From Corynebacterium sp. MSK297 (GTDB taxonomy: Bacteria > Actinomycetota > Actinomycetes > Mycobacteriales > Mycobacteriaceae): DNA of 64,000 nucleotides. The notes under the pieces are model-generated. The model saw only the letters and a list, made by a program, of their open reading frames with translations. It made no database searches and was not told the DNA's origin. The translations under genes were made by a program, and so were the position numbers. This document shows, in pieces, positions 37,218-46,171 of the stretch (position 1 is the first letter of the stretch; the number at the start of each line of letters is the position of its first letter). Where the stretch lies: the NCBI RefSeq assembly GCF_030232885.1, contig NZ_JASPGD010000007.1:1-64000 (forward strand), in the 5' to 3' direction.

Positions 37218-37430
37218 ATGGCCACGAACCCACAACACAATTCCAGTGCACAAGCTTCACACACTGCTCATTCCACAGGCGATGATGGTACCGACAACGA
37301 CGATTTCGTCGGTGGCCAAGCACAAATTTCTACCTCTGGCACCGATGATCTTCTCGATGAAATCGATGGCTTGTTGGAGGCAAACGCAGAAGAATTCGTC
37401 CGTTCCTACGTGCAAAAGGGTGGACAGTGA
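37218..37430 (+). CDS. pup: Prokaryotic ubiquitin-like protein Pup
   Basis: A 70-residue, mostly disordered modifier. The conserved C-terminal half (DDLLDEIDGLLEANAEEFVR, then SYVQKGGQ) binds the ARC coiled coil and ends Gly-Gly-Gln, so Dop must convert the Gln to Glu before PafA can ligate it to lysines. It has a single Lys (Lys67), which limits Pup-chain formation. The N-terminal half is Asn/Gln/His/Ser-rich. The stop overlaps the pafA start by 3 of 4 bases (GTGA), so pup and pafA are translationally coupled with no proteasome genes between. Confidence 0.97.
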   Translation: MATNPQHNSSAQASHTAHSTGDDGTDNDDFVGGQAQISTSGTDDLLDEIDGLLEANAEEFVRSYVQKGGQ

Positions 37431-38863
37431 ATTCCGTATTTACCCGACGCATCATGGGCGTGGAAACCGAATACGGGATTACCGCGACTGCAGCCAACGG
37501 CACCCATACGCTGGAGGCAGCTGAGGTTGCGCGTTATCTTTTTGAACCGATTGTAGACGAACACGGCAGTTCAAACATCTTTAGCACGAATGGTTCTCGG
37601 TTGTATTTGGACATGGGAGCCCACCCGGAAATTGCCACCGCAGAATGCGACAGCATCACCCAGTTATTGAATTATGAGCGTGCCGGCGACCGCATTCTCG
37701 ATGAGCTGGCTCAGCGTGCAGAGCAGAAACTTCTGCGCGACGGCGTCGGCAAGCATATTTATTTGTTCAAAAACAACCTAGACTCGCACGGCAACTCCTA
37801 CGGATGCCACGAGAATTATCTGATTTCTCGGTCCATGGTGCTCCGAGCGATCGGACGGGCACTGGAACCGTTGATGGTGACCAGGCAATTGATCTGTGGG
37901 GCTGGCTTGATTGAGCCAGAAACCGATGAACACCCAGCACGCTTCGTACTTTCACAGCGAGCGGATCAAGTGTGGGAAGGCGTATCCTCGGCGACCACCC
38001 GGGCGCGTCCAATGATTAATTCCCGCGACGAGGCTCATGCGGACTCGCAACGCTACCGGCGTTTGCACGTCATCGGCGGCGATACCAACCTCTCCGAGCC
38101 GACGTTTGCCTTAAAAGTAGGCTCCGCGTTGCTAGTGCTGGAAATGATCGAAGCTGAACGCGAGCTTCCGGACTTCGAGCTGGCAGATCCGATCGGACAA
38201 ATCCGCGAGATTTCCCGTGATCTGAGTGGTCGCACGCAACTCCGCTTAAAAAACGGCGGGACCGTAACCGCGTTGGAAATCCAACAAGCATTGTGCGCCC
38301 ACGCGGCTGACTGGTTGGAAATCCGCGACGATTATCTGGACGATGCTGGACATGGAGGCTCAGCCACCAGCGAAATGCACCGTGTCGTCGATCTTTGGCG
38401 CCGGGCACTTGACGCCCTGGAGTCGCAAGATTTCTCTCAGGTCAATCGTGAGCTCGACTGGGTAATCAAAAAAGAATTATTTGACCACTACCGGGCCCGG
38501 CTCGGTGATGATTGGTCGCATCCGAAGCTCGCGCAAATTGACCTCGCCATGCACGATATCCGCCCTGGTCGGGGAATTTTCCAGGTCTTACAGGATAAAG
38601 GCAGGGTAGAGCGATGGACGACGGATGAGGCGATTACCGCGGCCATGGATACCCCGCCGGCCACCACTCGCGCGCACCAGCGTGGAAAATTTTTGGACCG
38701 GGCGCGGGAAACCGAGACCGAGTTTGCTGTGGATTGGTCTCGGATGAAGATCACAGAACCGGCTCGGCTGGAATATACTTTTGGTGATCCATTCGCTACT
38801 GACAGCCCCGAACTCGAGGAATTGCTTGCTTTGATGAACAGGGGCGACAACGATACGGAGTAA
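37427..38863 (+). CDS. pafA: Pup-protein ligase
   Basis: A 478-residue ATP-dependent ligase that joins the C-terminal Glu of Pup to substrate lysines. The N-terminal MGVETEYGITAT is the metal-binding motif shared with Dop, and HENYLISRSM and RADQVWEGVSS belong to the active-site sheet; the Dop-specific loop is missing, as expected. The start is a GTG overlapping the pup stop. pafB begins 6 bp after the stop. In mycobacteria pup and pafA are separated by prcB, prcA and others, but here they are adjacent. Confidence 0.96.
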   Translation: MNSVFTRRIMGVETEYGITATAANGTHTLEAAEVARYLFEPIVDEHGSSNIFSTNGSRLYLDMGAHPEIATAECDSITQLLNYERAGDRILDELAQRAEQKLLRDGVGKHIYLFKNNLDSHGNSYGCHENYLISRSMVLRAIGRALEPLMVTRQLICGAGLIEPETDEHPARFVLSQRADQVWEGVSSATTRARPMINSRDEAHADSQRYRRLHVIGGDTNLSEPTFALKVGSALLVLEMIEAERELPDFELADPIGQIREISRDLSGRTQLRLKNGGTVTALEIQQALCAHAADWLEIRDDYLDDAGHGGSATSEMHRVVDLWRRALDALESQDFSQVNRELDWVIKKELFDHYRARLGDDWSHPKLAQIDLAMHDIRPGRGIFQVLQDKGRVERWTTDEAITAAMDTPPATTRAHQRGKFLDRARETETEFAVDWSRMKITEPARLEYTFGDPFATDSPELEELLALMNRGDNDTE

Positions 38864-38868
38864 TCACC

Positions 38869-39900
38869 ATGGCAGCAGCTGCAACGCCCGCCCCGCGCAG
38901 AGAGACCGGTCCGCGCTACGATGCGGCTGTAGAGCGGCTGACGAACCTTACTTTTGCGCTGCAGGGTGCCGCACAATCTGGTGGCAACCCAGACCGCAGT
39001 GCAGATTGGATTCACGCCAACGTCGCCGGCTACCACGAAAATAAGCATAGCTTCCGTGTGCAATTGCAGCGCGATGTTGCGACGCTGGCACGCGCCGGGG
39101 TGTACATCGATAGTTCTGCCGGTGACGGCGCGGATGGTCCGACGTACCGGCTGAACCCGGAGTCCTACCGGTTGCCGGAGGTGTCTTTTAGCCCCCAGGA
39201 GGCTACCGTGCTGGGAATTGCGAGCGAGGTCGGGCGCGAGGGCGGCTTGGGTGCACTCAGCACTGCTGGTTGGACGAAGCTCGCGGCATCAGGTGCGCAC
39301 CGCGATATTAGCCCGGGTGCAGGATTCATCGCTGACAACGACATCACCCGTTTGGACCCTGAAGTACTACGGGCAATTTTAACCGGGGTAGCGCATAAAT
39401 TACGGGTAAGTTTTTATTATCAGCACCATTCTGGTGCGCAGCCACAGCGCCGCACCATGGATTTGTGGGGCCTGGTGCCGCGTCGGAACCGTCTTTATGT
39501 TGTCGGATGGGACGTGGACCGGCAGGCAGAGCGTTCTTTTCGGTCCACCCGCATCAGTGATATTCGTCGTTCTCGCCAGGCTGCCACGCACACCGAACCT
39601 AGCGGTTCACTGCGCGAGATCGTAGAGAAAACATTCGCCGCACGAGATACCGTGAATGCGACGATTCGCACCCGTCGCCAAGCTGCGCCGCCACTAGAAC
39701 AAGCGGCGTCGTCGGTGCGTGAAGCTCCAGACAACGGTGGGGATCTCAACGGTGGGGATCTAGTTGTGACCATCACCGGAGCAGATCGTGACTGGTTGTT
39801 GCGCACGTGTGCTGCGTATGCCGCAGAAGCGGTCGTGGAAGCCCCTATGGATCTTCGCGAGCAGGTCTACCAGTTATTGCAGAAAGCGAGTCAGGGATGA
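38869..39900 (+). CDS. pafB: WYL-domain transcriptional regulator PafB
   Basis: A 343-residue protein with an N-terminal winged HTH (RYDAAVERLTNLTFALQG through RVQLQRDVATLARAGVYI) and a WYL domain (MDLWGLVPRRNRLYVVGWD). In mycobacteria PafB and PafC form a complex that activates the LexA-independent DNA-damage response; the same role is inferred. GGAG lies 8 nt before the ATG. It overlaps pafC by 4 bp (ATGA), consistent with stoichiometric production. Confidence 0.93.
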   Translation: MAAAATPAPRRETGPRYDAAVERLTNLTFALQGAAQSGGNPDRSADWIHANVAGYHENKHSFRVQLQRDVATLARAGVYIDSSAGDGADGPTYRLNPESYRLPEVSFSPQEATVLGIASEVGREGGLGALSTAGWTKLAASGAHRDISPGAGFIADNDITRLDPEVLRAILTGVAHKLRVSFYYQHHSGAQPQRRTMDLWGLVPRRNRLYVVGWDVDRQAERSFRSTRISDIRRSRQAATHTEPSGSLREIVEKTFAARDTVNATIRTRRQAAPPLEQAASSVREAPDNGGDLNGGDLVVTITGADRDWLLRTCAAYAAEAVVEAPMDLREQVYQLLQKASQG

Positions 39901-40895
39901 AAAAGACGAAGCACACAGATTCACCAGAAAAACTCGCGGCATTAGTGCAATCGTTGAATTTAGTGCCCTACTTTAAGGCACACCCAGACCGCAGTATTTT
40001 TGAGGCAGCTAAAGACTTAGGATTGACTCCGGATGAATTGGTACGGGCGCTGGGCCGTTTGCACTGCAGCGGAATCAGCTCGCAGACGCAGGATCTCATT
40101 GATTTGAGCTACGAACTGACCACCGGCGTCGTTATTCACGATGATCAAGGAATGGATTCCTCGCTGCGGCTGACACCGACGGAAGCCGGGGCGCTGTTGC
40201 TCACAGTCGAAGTGCTGGAAACGATGCCAGGGCTGGTGGATCGTTCCGCAGTAGTGTCAGCAGCTGAAAAACTACGCTCGATTATGGATGATCGTTCGCG
40301 TGCCATCTACGACAGCATTATCGAGCATTCTTCTGCTACCGAAGACACGCAATCTCAGCTATCACAGGCGTTGAGCACGAAAAAGCGTGTGCGCTTTGAC
40401 TACTGGTCAGCCTCGTCAAACAGCACGAGTTCCCGCACGGTTGATCCTGCTCGAATTTTTATCCGCGGTGATGCCGCCTATTTAACCGCTTATGTGGAAG
40501 ATTATGGCGAGCACCGCAATTTCCGAATTGACCGCATGCGCAACGTGGAAATTTTGGCAGAAACGGCGCGGCCGCGTGCAGCAAAATTGGATTTTTCGAG
40601 CGATGATCCATTCGGATTCCGTGATTCCACCAGGGCTACAGTTGCAATCGCCCCGGATGCATTATGGATGCTGGACGAATATGACATGCGGCGGGAAGAC
40701 GAAGTAGACGGTGACACACATGATTGGGTCCGTGCCACCATGCCGGTGGGTAGCACCGGGTGGTTTGCGCGTTTCGCATTGAGCCACGCTGATCATCTGC
40801 GTGTGCTAGCCCCGGATGAACTTGCCGACGCGGTGCGTGCACAAGCCCAGGCGGCATTGCAGCGTTATAGTATGGTTGATACGGATAAATCTTAA
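39897..40895 (+). CDS. pafC: WYL-domain transcriptional regulator PafC
   Basis: A 332-residue partner of PafB with the same HTH-WYL arrangement (AAKDLGLTPDELVRALGRLH in the HTH; RVDPARIFIRGDAAYL-like VDPARIFIRGDAAYLTAYVE in the WYL domain). The start ATG overlaps the pafB stop as ATGA; a frame beginning at 39807 would run inside pafB. tatA follows after about 60 bp in the same direction, the order known from mycobacteria. Confidence 0.93.
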   Translation: MKKTKHTDSPEKLAALVQSLNLVPYFKAHPDRSIFEAAKDLGLTPDELVRALGRLHCSGISSQTQDLIDLSYELTTGVVIHDDQGMDSSLRLTPTEAGALLLTVEVLETMPGLVDRSAVVSAAEKLRSIMDDRSRAIYDSIIEHSSATEDTQSQLSQALSTKKRVRFDYWSASSNSTSSRTVDPARIFIRGDAAYLTAYVEDYGEHRNFRIDRMRNVEILAETARPRAAKLDFSSDDPFGFRDSTRATVAIAPDALWMLDEYDMRREDEVDGDTHDWVRATMPVGSTGWFARFALSHADHLRVLAPDELADAVRAQAQAALQRYSMVDTDKS

Positions 40896-40958
40896 TGACT
40901 CGCCCGGCTATTGCACTCAATGAACGCGATAGCTGTGACGTTGAGAAAGGCGCGATTG

Positions 40959-41279
40959 ATGAGTATCAGCCCCACCCAAATTTTGTTGATCTTGGTCATC
41001 ATCCTGTTGCTATTCGGCGCTAAGAAGCTACCAGATTTGGCGCGTTCGGTAGGCCGTTCTACGCGTATTTTGAAATCGGAAATGCGCGAAATGAGCAACG
41101 ACGATGCCGAGTACCAGAATGGTCGGAATCAGCAGGCGCAACAGACTCAGCAGCCGCAGCAGGCGATTAGCCAACAGGGTGCCCAACCTCAGCAGCCATC
41201 GCAGCACCAACAACAGCCACGGATGGACGCTGAAGATTTCTGGAATAAACCACAAAACCAGCCACGGTCGCAAAACTAA
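40959..41279 (+). CDS. tatA: Twin-arginine translocase subunit TatA
   Basis: A 106-residue Tat component with one N-terminal membrane helix (ILLILVIILLLFGAKKLPDL), the hinge FGAKKLPDLARSVG and an amphipathic helix, then a Gln/Pro-rich tail (about 55-106). TatA oligomers form the pore for folded Arg-Arg signal-peptide proteins. GAAAGG lies 9 nt before the ATG; an upstream in-frame ATG at 40911 lacks support. tatC follows by 63 bp. Confidence 0.95.
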   Translation: MSISPTQILLILVIILLLFGAKKLPDLARSVGRSTRILKSEMREMSNDDAEYQNGRNQQAQQTQQPQQAISQQGAQPQQPSQHQQQPRMDAEDFWNKPQNQPRSQN

Positions 41280-41342
41280 CTAGCCGCCGGTAGCTGCCTC
41301 ATGGTTGCACTGATACCGCGCTTCGTTCAACTGGTTTAGCTT

Positions 41343-42551
41343 ATGACGTCACCGCATCCCCATTCACAACCGGCTGCTGCCGGATCATCACGCCCGGAAG
41401 CGCCCCAGCCCGGGCGTTCTGCGCGTGCCGTACGCGGCGGTACCACACTAGTATCACGGCTGCGTTCCATGCGGAAAAACTCCAAGAGGAAGAAAAAATC
41501 CCCAACCGGCGATATGTCGTTGGTGGAACATCTGAAGGAGCTTCGCCGAAGGGTCATCATTTCCACGTTGGCCGTGATCTCTGGTGCTGTCATAGGATTT
41601 ATTTGGTACCAAAATGCCCCTGGCCCGATCCCGCCGTTGGGTGAAATTTTGCGTGGCCCCTACTGTGGCGTTGACCCGGAACTTCGGGCAGATTTCACTT
41701 CCTCGGGGGAGTGTCGTCTGTTGGCGACGAGTGCGATGGAAATGTTTATGCTACGCCTGAAGATCGGCGCGCTAGCAGGCGCAGTGTTGGCGGCTCCGGT
41801 ATGGCTGTACCAAATCTGGAAGTTCATCACTCCCGGGTTATTGCGTAATGAGCGCCGTTGGACCATCAGCTTTGTCACCATCGCGGTGGTGCTGTTTCTA
41901 GCTGGAACCGTGTTGGCATACTTCTCGCTGTCAATCGGGCTGAACTACCTGCTGACAATCGGTTCCGATTTCCAAACCGCAGCGCTGACCGGGCAAGAAT
42001 ATTTCAGCTTTGTGGTCGCGATCATGGTCATTTTCGGCGTCAGCTTTGAAATCCCGTTGGTCATTGTCATGCTCAATCTAGTGGGGGTATTGCGCTACGA
42101 GACAGTGCGAACGAAGCGTCGGCACACCATCGTAGCGATCTTCATTTTTTCTGCGCTTATCACTCCAGCACAAGACCCATATTCGCTGACGATTTTGGCC
42201 ATAGCGATTATTTTGCTGGTTGAGTTGGCCTTCCAGTTCTGCCGAATCAACGACAAACGCCGTGCAAAAAACGAAGCAGACTGGTCCGGACTGTCCGATG
42301 AGGAAGCTTCTCCGCTGGATTATCATCCCGAACGGGCTAGTGTGTCAGGCCCCGTTGCACAGCCGGAATCTGTCTCTTCCGACAGCGGAACTTCGCCTCG
42401 TGTGTACGCACCGCACTCCGCGCAGAGTGTTCCAGAGCACACGCCCGAACGGGCTGCGGGGCAAAGCCAGCCAACACAGCAATATTCGCAGCAGCAACGC
42501 AGCATGCACAATTCGCGGGGTCACGGTTCTAGCTTCGACGATATTTTGTAG
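41343..42551 (+). CDS. tatC: Sec-independent translocase subunit TatC
   Basis: A six-helix membrane protein that recognises twin-arginine signal peptides. The core starts at MSLVEHLKELRRRVIISTLA, with the conserved FITPGLLRNERR and GVSFEIPLVIVMLN. The frame from 41343 gives 402 residues, including a basic N-terminal extension of 56 residues and a polar Gln/Ser-rich tail of about 90. ATG 41469 or 41511 would give more usual N-termini, so the start is uncertain. tatA is directly upstream and helY 12 bp downstream. Confidence 0.93.
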   Translation: MTSPHPHSQPAAAGSSRPEAPQPGRSARAVRGGTTLVSRLRSMRKNSKRKKKSPTGDMSLVEHLKELRRRVIISTLAVISGAVIGFIWYQNAPGPIPPLGEILRGPYCGVDPELRADFTSSGECRLLATSAMEMFMLRLKIGALAGAVLAAPVWLYQIWKFITPGLLRNERRWTISFVTIAVVLFLAGTVLAYFSLSIGLNYLLTIGSDFQTAALTGQEYFSFVVAIMVIFGVSFEIPLVIVMLNLVGVLRYETVRTKRRHTIVAIFIFSALITPAQDPYSLTILAIAIILLVELAFQFCRINDKRRAKNEADWSGLSDEEASPLDYHPERASVSGPVAQPESVSSDSGTSPRVYAPHSAQSVPEHTPERAAGQSQPTQQYSQQQRSMHNSRGHGSSFDDIL

Positions 42552-42562
42552 CCTGGGGAATT

Positions 42563-45373
42563 ATGATGAGCACCCATTTTGAGACCTTCCGCAGTCAATT
42601 GGATTACGAGCTCGATCTTTTCCAGATTCAAGGGTGCGAGGCCGTCGAAAACGGCCAAGGCGTTCTTGTTTGTGCTCCAACTGGGGCAGGAAAAACCGTT
42701 GTTGGTGAATTTGCGGTGTCGTTGGCGCTATCCCGCGGGACAAAGTGCTTCTACACGACACCAATCAAGGCACTCAGCAACCAGAAATTCCATGATCTCG
42801 TCGACGTCCACGGCCCAGATGCTGTGGGATTACTCACTGGTGACGTCTCAATTCAGCCAGATGCCGAAATCGTCGTGATGACCACCGAGGTCTTGCGCAA
42901 CATGATTTATGCGAAGTCTCCAGCTCTTGATCGGCTCACACACGTCGTGATGGATGAGATCCACTTCCTGGCTGATCAAGCCCGCGGCGCGGTGTGGGAA
43001 GAAGTCATCCTGAACCTCGAAGAACATATCTCGATCATTGGCCTATCGGCTACGGTCTCGAATTCAGAGGAGTTTGGCCGCTGGCTTTCTGCTGTCCGCG
43101 GAGATACCGAAGTGATCGTTTCGGATACCCGGCCTGTGCCTCTTGAACAATGGATGTTGCTCGGACAGAAGGTCTACCCACTGTTTGCGCCTGGATCGGG
43201 CATTGCGGGCGATGATTTTGCGGAAAGAGCTGCAAAGGTCAATCCGGAGTTGCAGCGCCGTGTTGCGCGTTTAGAAGCGGGCGATGCCGATGATGGCAGG
43301 GCCGATTTCCAGGCTGGACAAGGATTTCGTTCCCGCTCTGCAAAAGGCTCGAGTTCGTCTCGCAGCGGTATTGTCCGCCCACAGGATAAGTACCGTCCGC
43401 TAGGCAGGCCAGAGGTTCTGCGTATTTTGCAGGGACAAAATATGTTGCCGGCAATTATTTTCATCTTCTCCCGGGCGGGCTGTGACGGTGCACTGCACCA
43501 GTGCTTGCGCTTAAAAATGGTGCTTACCAACGAAGATGAACAGCGCACCATCGCGGAAGTCATCGATACCGGTGTGGAAGGAATCCCACAGGAAGATCTT
43601 GAGATTCTGCGATTTTCACAGTGGCGCAAAGCACTGATTCGAGGTTTCGCTGCTCACCACGCGGGCATGCTCCCTGCCTTCCGGCATATTGTGGAAGAAT
43701 TGTTTGTCCGCGGCCTGGTACGTGCGGTCTTTGCTACTGAAACGCTTGCACTCGGCATCAATATGCCGGCGCGCAGTGTCGTACTAGAAAAACTCATAAA
43801 ATTTAACGGTGAAGCTCACGTAGACCTTACCCCTGGCCAGTACACTCAGCTCACTGGCCGTGCGGGTCGACGCGGTATCGACACGATTGGTAATGCGATC
43901 GTGCAGTGGGCACCGGCGATGGATCCGCAACAGGTGGCGGGGCTTGCCTCAACCCGCACCTATCCGCTGATTTCCACGTTTGAGCCCGGTTATAACATGG
44001 CCATCAACCTGCTCAATAACTTGGGCATGGACGATGCATTACGCCTGTTGGAAAAGTCGTTTGCCCAGTATCAAGCTGACGGTTCGGTGGTGGAAGAAAC
44101 CCGCGAGATCGAACGCGCAGTCCATCGTGTCGACAAGCTACGAGAACAGCTTAACGACGCAATCGCGGCCTTTGCACCGCCTTCGACTGACGACGAAGAT
44201 CCCGCACATTTGCTATCCGAGTACGTAGAACTGCGGAAACGGCTCAGCGTAGAAGAGAAGTCTGCGAAAACCCGGGCTAAGGAAGAACGCAATGACGAAA
44301 CCCGCGCCATTTTGGCGAAGCTGCAGATCGGTGACGTGATTGCGTTACCAAGCAAGAAACGGCCGGTCTTGGCAGTTGTCAATACTCCTGCTAATCAGAC
44401 TGCTGACCCGCGTCCATGGATCACCACCGAAAAAGGCTGGTCGGCGCGTATTGATTCCACTGGCTTTGAGAATCCACCAGCGATCATAGGCCGCATGAAG
44501 CTACCGCCGAAAGCTGTGAAAAACCCCCGGCGACACAATCACGTTGTCGTCGACAAGTTCGCGAAAGAAAAATACCCGCGCCCGAAGAAGATGAAACTGC
44601 GCGCGCGGGTGCGCGATACGCAACGCATCACAAAGATTCGCACAGCGATGAAAGAACACCCGGCTCATGCTTGGCCAGCGCTGGAGCGCGAACAACTCAC
44701 CCAGCTAGCGCAAAAATATGTGCGCCGGAAAGGCGAACTTGAGCGGCTGCAGGACACCGTTGATAAGGCCACAGAAACCCTCGGTGATATGCTGCGGCGC
44801 ATCGTCGATCTGCTCACTGAACTTGACTACGTGGACGTTATCGACGGTGAACCCACAGTGAGTGCGGAGGGCGAGAAGCTTGCCCAAGTGCATAATGCTT
44901 CGGATTTGTTAGTTGCGCAGTGTCTCAAGCGCGGGATTTGGCAGAATCTCGACCCAGCAGAACTAGCCGGGGTGGTATCAATGTGCACCTTTGAGAACCG
45001 CCGCGCCACTGGTGGGCAGGTATTCGAAGGCGTGACTGATGAGATGACCACTGCGATGGAGCACACCATGCGTTTGTGGGAGGAGCTCATTGCCGACGAG
45101 GCCCGACACGGTCTCCCGAATACTCGGGAACCAGAGCCTGGTTTTAGCATCGCGATCCACCAGTGGTGTGCGGGTGCTCCGCTCGGGTATTGTCTGGCCG
45201 CAGCCGCTGAATCCGGCGCTGAGCTGACGCCTGGTGATTTTGTCCGCTGGTGTAGACAAGTCATCGACCTGTTGCAGCAGGTCGCAAAGACTGGCTATAG
45301 CGGTGATATTAAGCGCATGGCCGGACAGGCAATTGGTGCAATTAACCGCGGCGTGGTGGCTATTGGCAGCTAG
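42563..45373 (+). CDS. helY: SKI2/Mtr4-like RNA helicase HelY
   Basis: A 936-residue superfamily 2 helicase. Motif I is APTGAGKT, motif II MDEIHFLAD (DEIH box), motif III GLSATVSN and motif VI QLTGRAGRRGIDT. The C-terminal region (about 600-936) corresponds to the Mtr4-type helical bundle (DSHCT domain). Homologues unwind structured RNA for processing; the mycobacterial counterpart is Rv2092c, also downstream of tatC. Two ATG codons (42563, 42566) are equivalent. It ends 25 bp before the FxsA-like gene. Confidence 0.93.
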   Translation: MMSTHFETFRSQLDYELDLFQIQGCEAVENGQGVLVCAPTGAGKTVVGEFAVSLALSRGTKCFYTTPIKALSNQKFHDLVDVHGPDAVGLLTGDVSIQPDAEIVVMTTEVLRNMIYAKSPALDRLTHVVMDEIHFLADQARGAVWEEVILNLEEHISIIGLSATVSNSEEFGRWLSAVRGDTEVIVSDTRPVPLEQWMLLGQKVYPLFAPGSGIAGDDFAERAAKVNPELQRRVARLEAGDADDGRADFQAGQGFRSRSAKGSSSSRSGIVRPQDKYRPLGRPEVLRILQGQNMLPAIIFIFSRAGCDGALHQCLRLKMVLTNEDEQRTIAEVIDTGVEGIPQEDLEILRFSQWRKALIRGFAAHHAGMLPAFRHIVEELFVRGLVRAVFATETLALGINMPARSVVLEKLIKFNGEAHVDLTPGQYTQLTGRAGRRGIDTIGNAIVQWAPAMDPQQVAGLASTRTYPLISTFEPGYNMAINLLNNLGMDDALRLLEKSFAQYQADGSVVEETREIERAVHRVDKLREQLNDAIAAFAPPSTDDEDPAHLLSEYVELRKRLSVEEKSAKTRAKEERNDETRAILAKLQIGDVIALPSKKRPVLAVVNTPANQTADPRPWITTEKGWSARIDSTGFENPPAIIGRMKLPPKAVKNPRRHNHVVVDKFAKEKYPRPKKMKLRARVRDTQRITKIRTAMKEHPAHAWPALEREQLTQLAQKYVRRKGELERLQDTVDKATETLGDMLRRIVDLLTELDYVDVIDGEPTVSAEGEKLAQVHNASDLLVAQCLKRGIWQNLDPAELAGVVSMCTFENRRATGGQVFEGVTDEMTTAMEHTMRLWEELIADEARHGLPNTREPEPGFSIAIHQWCAGAPLGYCLAAAAESGAELTPGDFVRWCRQVIDLLQQVAKTGYSGDIKRMAGQAIGAINRGVVAIGS

Positions 45374-45397
45374 CAGCTTCCCGGTAGGGTAGTGGAC

Positions 45398-46165
45398 ATG
45401 CCAGTAGTGATGTTCTTTTTCTATATACTTTCCGAAATCTTGGCTTTTTGGGCGGTCGCTAGTCTCCTTGGTTTCGGTTGGGCGATGGTGGCGTTGTTGG
45501 CCACGGTGGTTTTGGGAATCGTCATCACGCGTATCGAGGTTCGCCGCATCGCAGCGACCCAAGCGTCGTTGGTGCAACGTTTGCGGGCGCAACGCGATGA
45601 GTCGCTTGCCGACGATTCGCACGCTGCCCCGGATTTACGCCAAGCAGGGAAATCCGCTGGTGATATAGGTTTGACCTTAGCTGGGGCCTTCTTGCTCGCG
45701 GTGCCGGGTTTTGCAACAGCGTTGCTTGGCCTTTTGCTGGTGTTTCCGCTAACCCGGCCGATTATTCGAGGGTTTTTGCTGGGGCGGATGCAACGCAGCG
45801 TCGAAAAGTTTGGTGTTCGTTTCTTTGAAGCTTCCCCGACAGGGCGTAAGCATGCTAGTTATGGCACCTTTGGTTTCGCTGACGGCCGTACTCGTGGTTC
45901 GTCGACTAGTACTGACTCTGATACGACGGCGCCGACAAGCGATGGCGTGCTTAACGAAGATGAATTGCGTCAATGGGCAGAGTCAATGAGTCCGGAGGAT
46001 TTTGCTACCGGCAGCAACAACTCAGAAAACGCTAGCACCGATAGCGATGACAACGAAGACAAAGACAGCGATGACAACGACAGTAATAACAAGGACAAGC
46101 GCCACGAACACGATAAGAACACCGGGGCCAGCGACGAATCTGGCAACAAGAACTCGGATAACTAG
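45398..46165 (+). CDS. FxsA family membrane protein with acidic tail
   Basis: A 255-residue protein. The N-terminal about 140 residues form the FxsA core with hydrophobic segments (FFFYILSEILAFWAVASLLG; MVALLATVVLGIVITRIEV; GAFLLAVPGFATALLGLLLV). The C-terminal about 110 residues are Asp/Asn/Ser/Lys-rich low complexity. FxsA was first seen as a suppressor of phage T7 exclusion, but its normal role is unknown. The ATG at 45398 is preferred to the GTG two codons earlier. It precedes lnt by 6 bp. Confidence 0.87.
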   Translation: MPVVMFFFYILSEILAFWAVASLLGFGWAMVALLATVVLGIVITRIEVRRIAATQASLVQRLRAQRDESLADDSHAAPDLRQAGKSAGDIGLTLAGAFLLAVPGFATALLGLLLVFPLTRPIIRGFLLGRMQRSVEKFGVRFFEASPTGRKHASYGTFGFADGRTRGSSTSTDSDTTAPTSDGVLNEDELRQWAESMSPEDFATGSNNSENASTDSDDNEDKDSDDNDSNNKDKRHEHDKNTGASDESGNKNSDN

Positions 46166-46171
46166 AACTCG

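Noticed and set aside
45960..46165. CRISPR-like or satellite repeat at the end of the FxsA-like gene
   Set aside because: The repeats are in-frame GAT/AAC/AAG codons for an acidic low-complexity tail.
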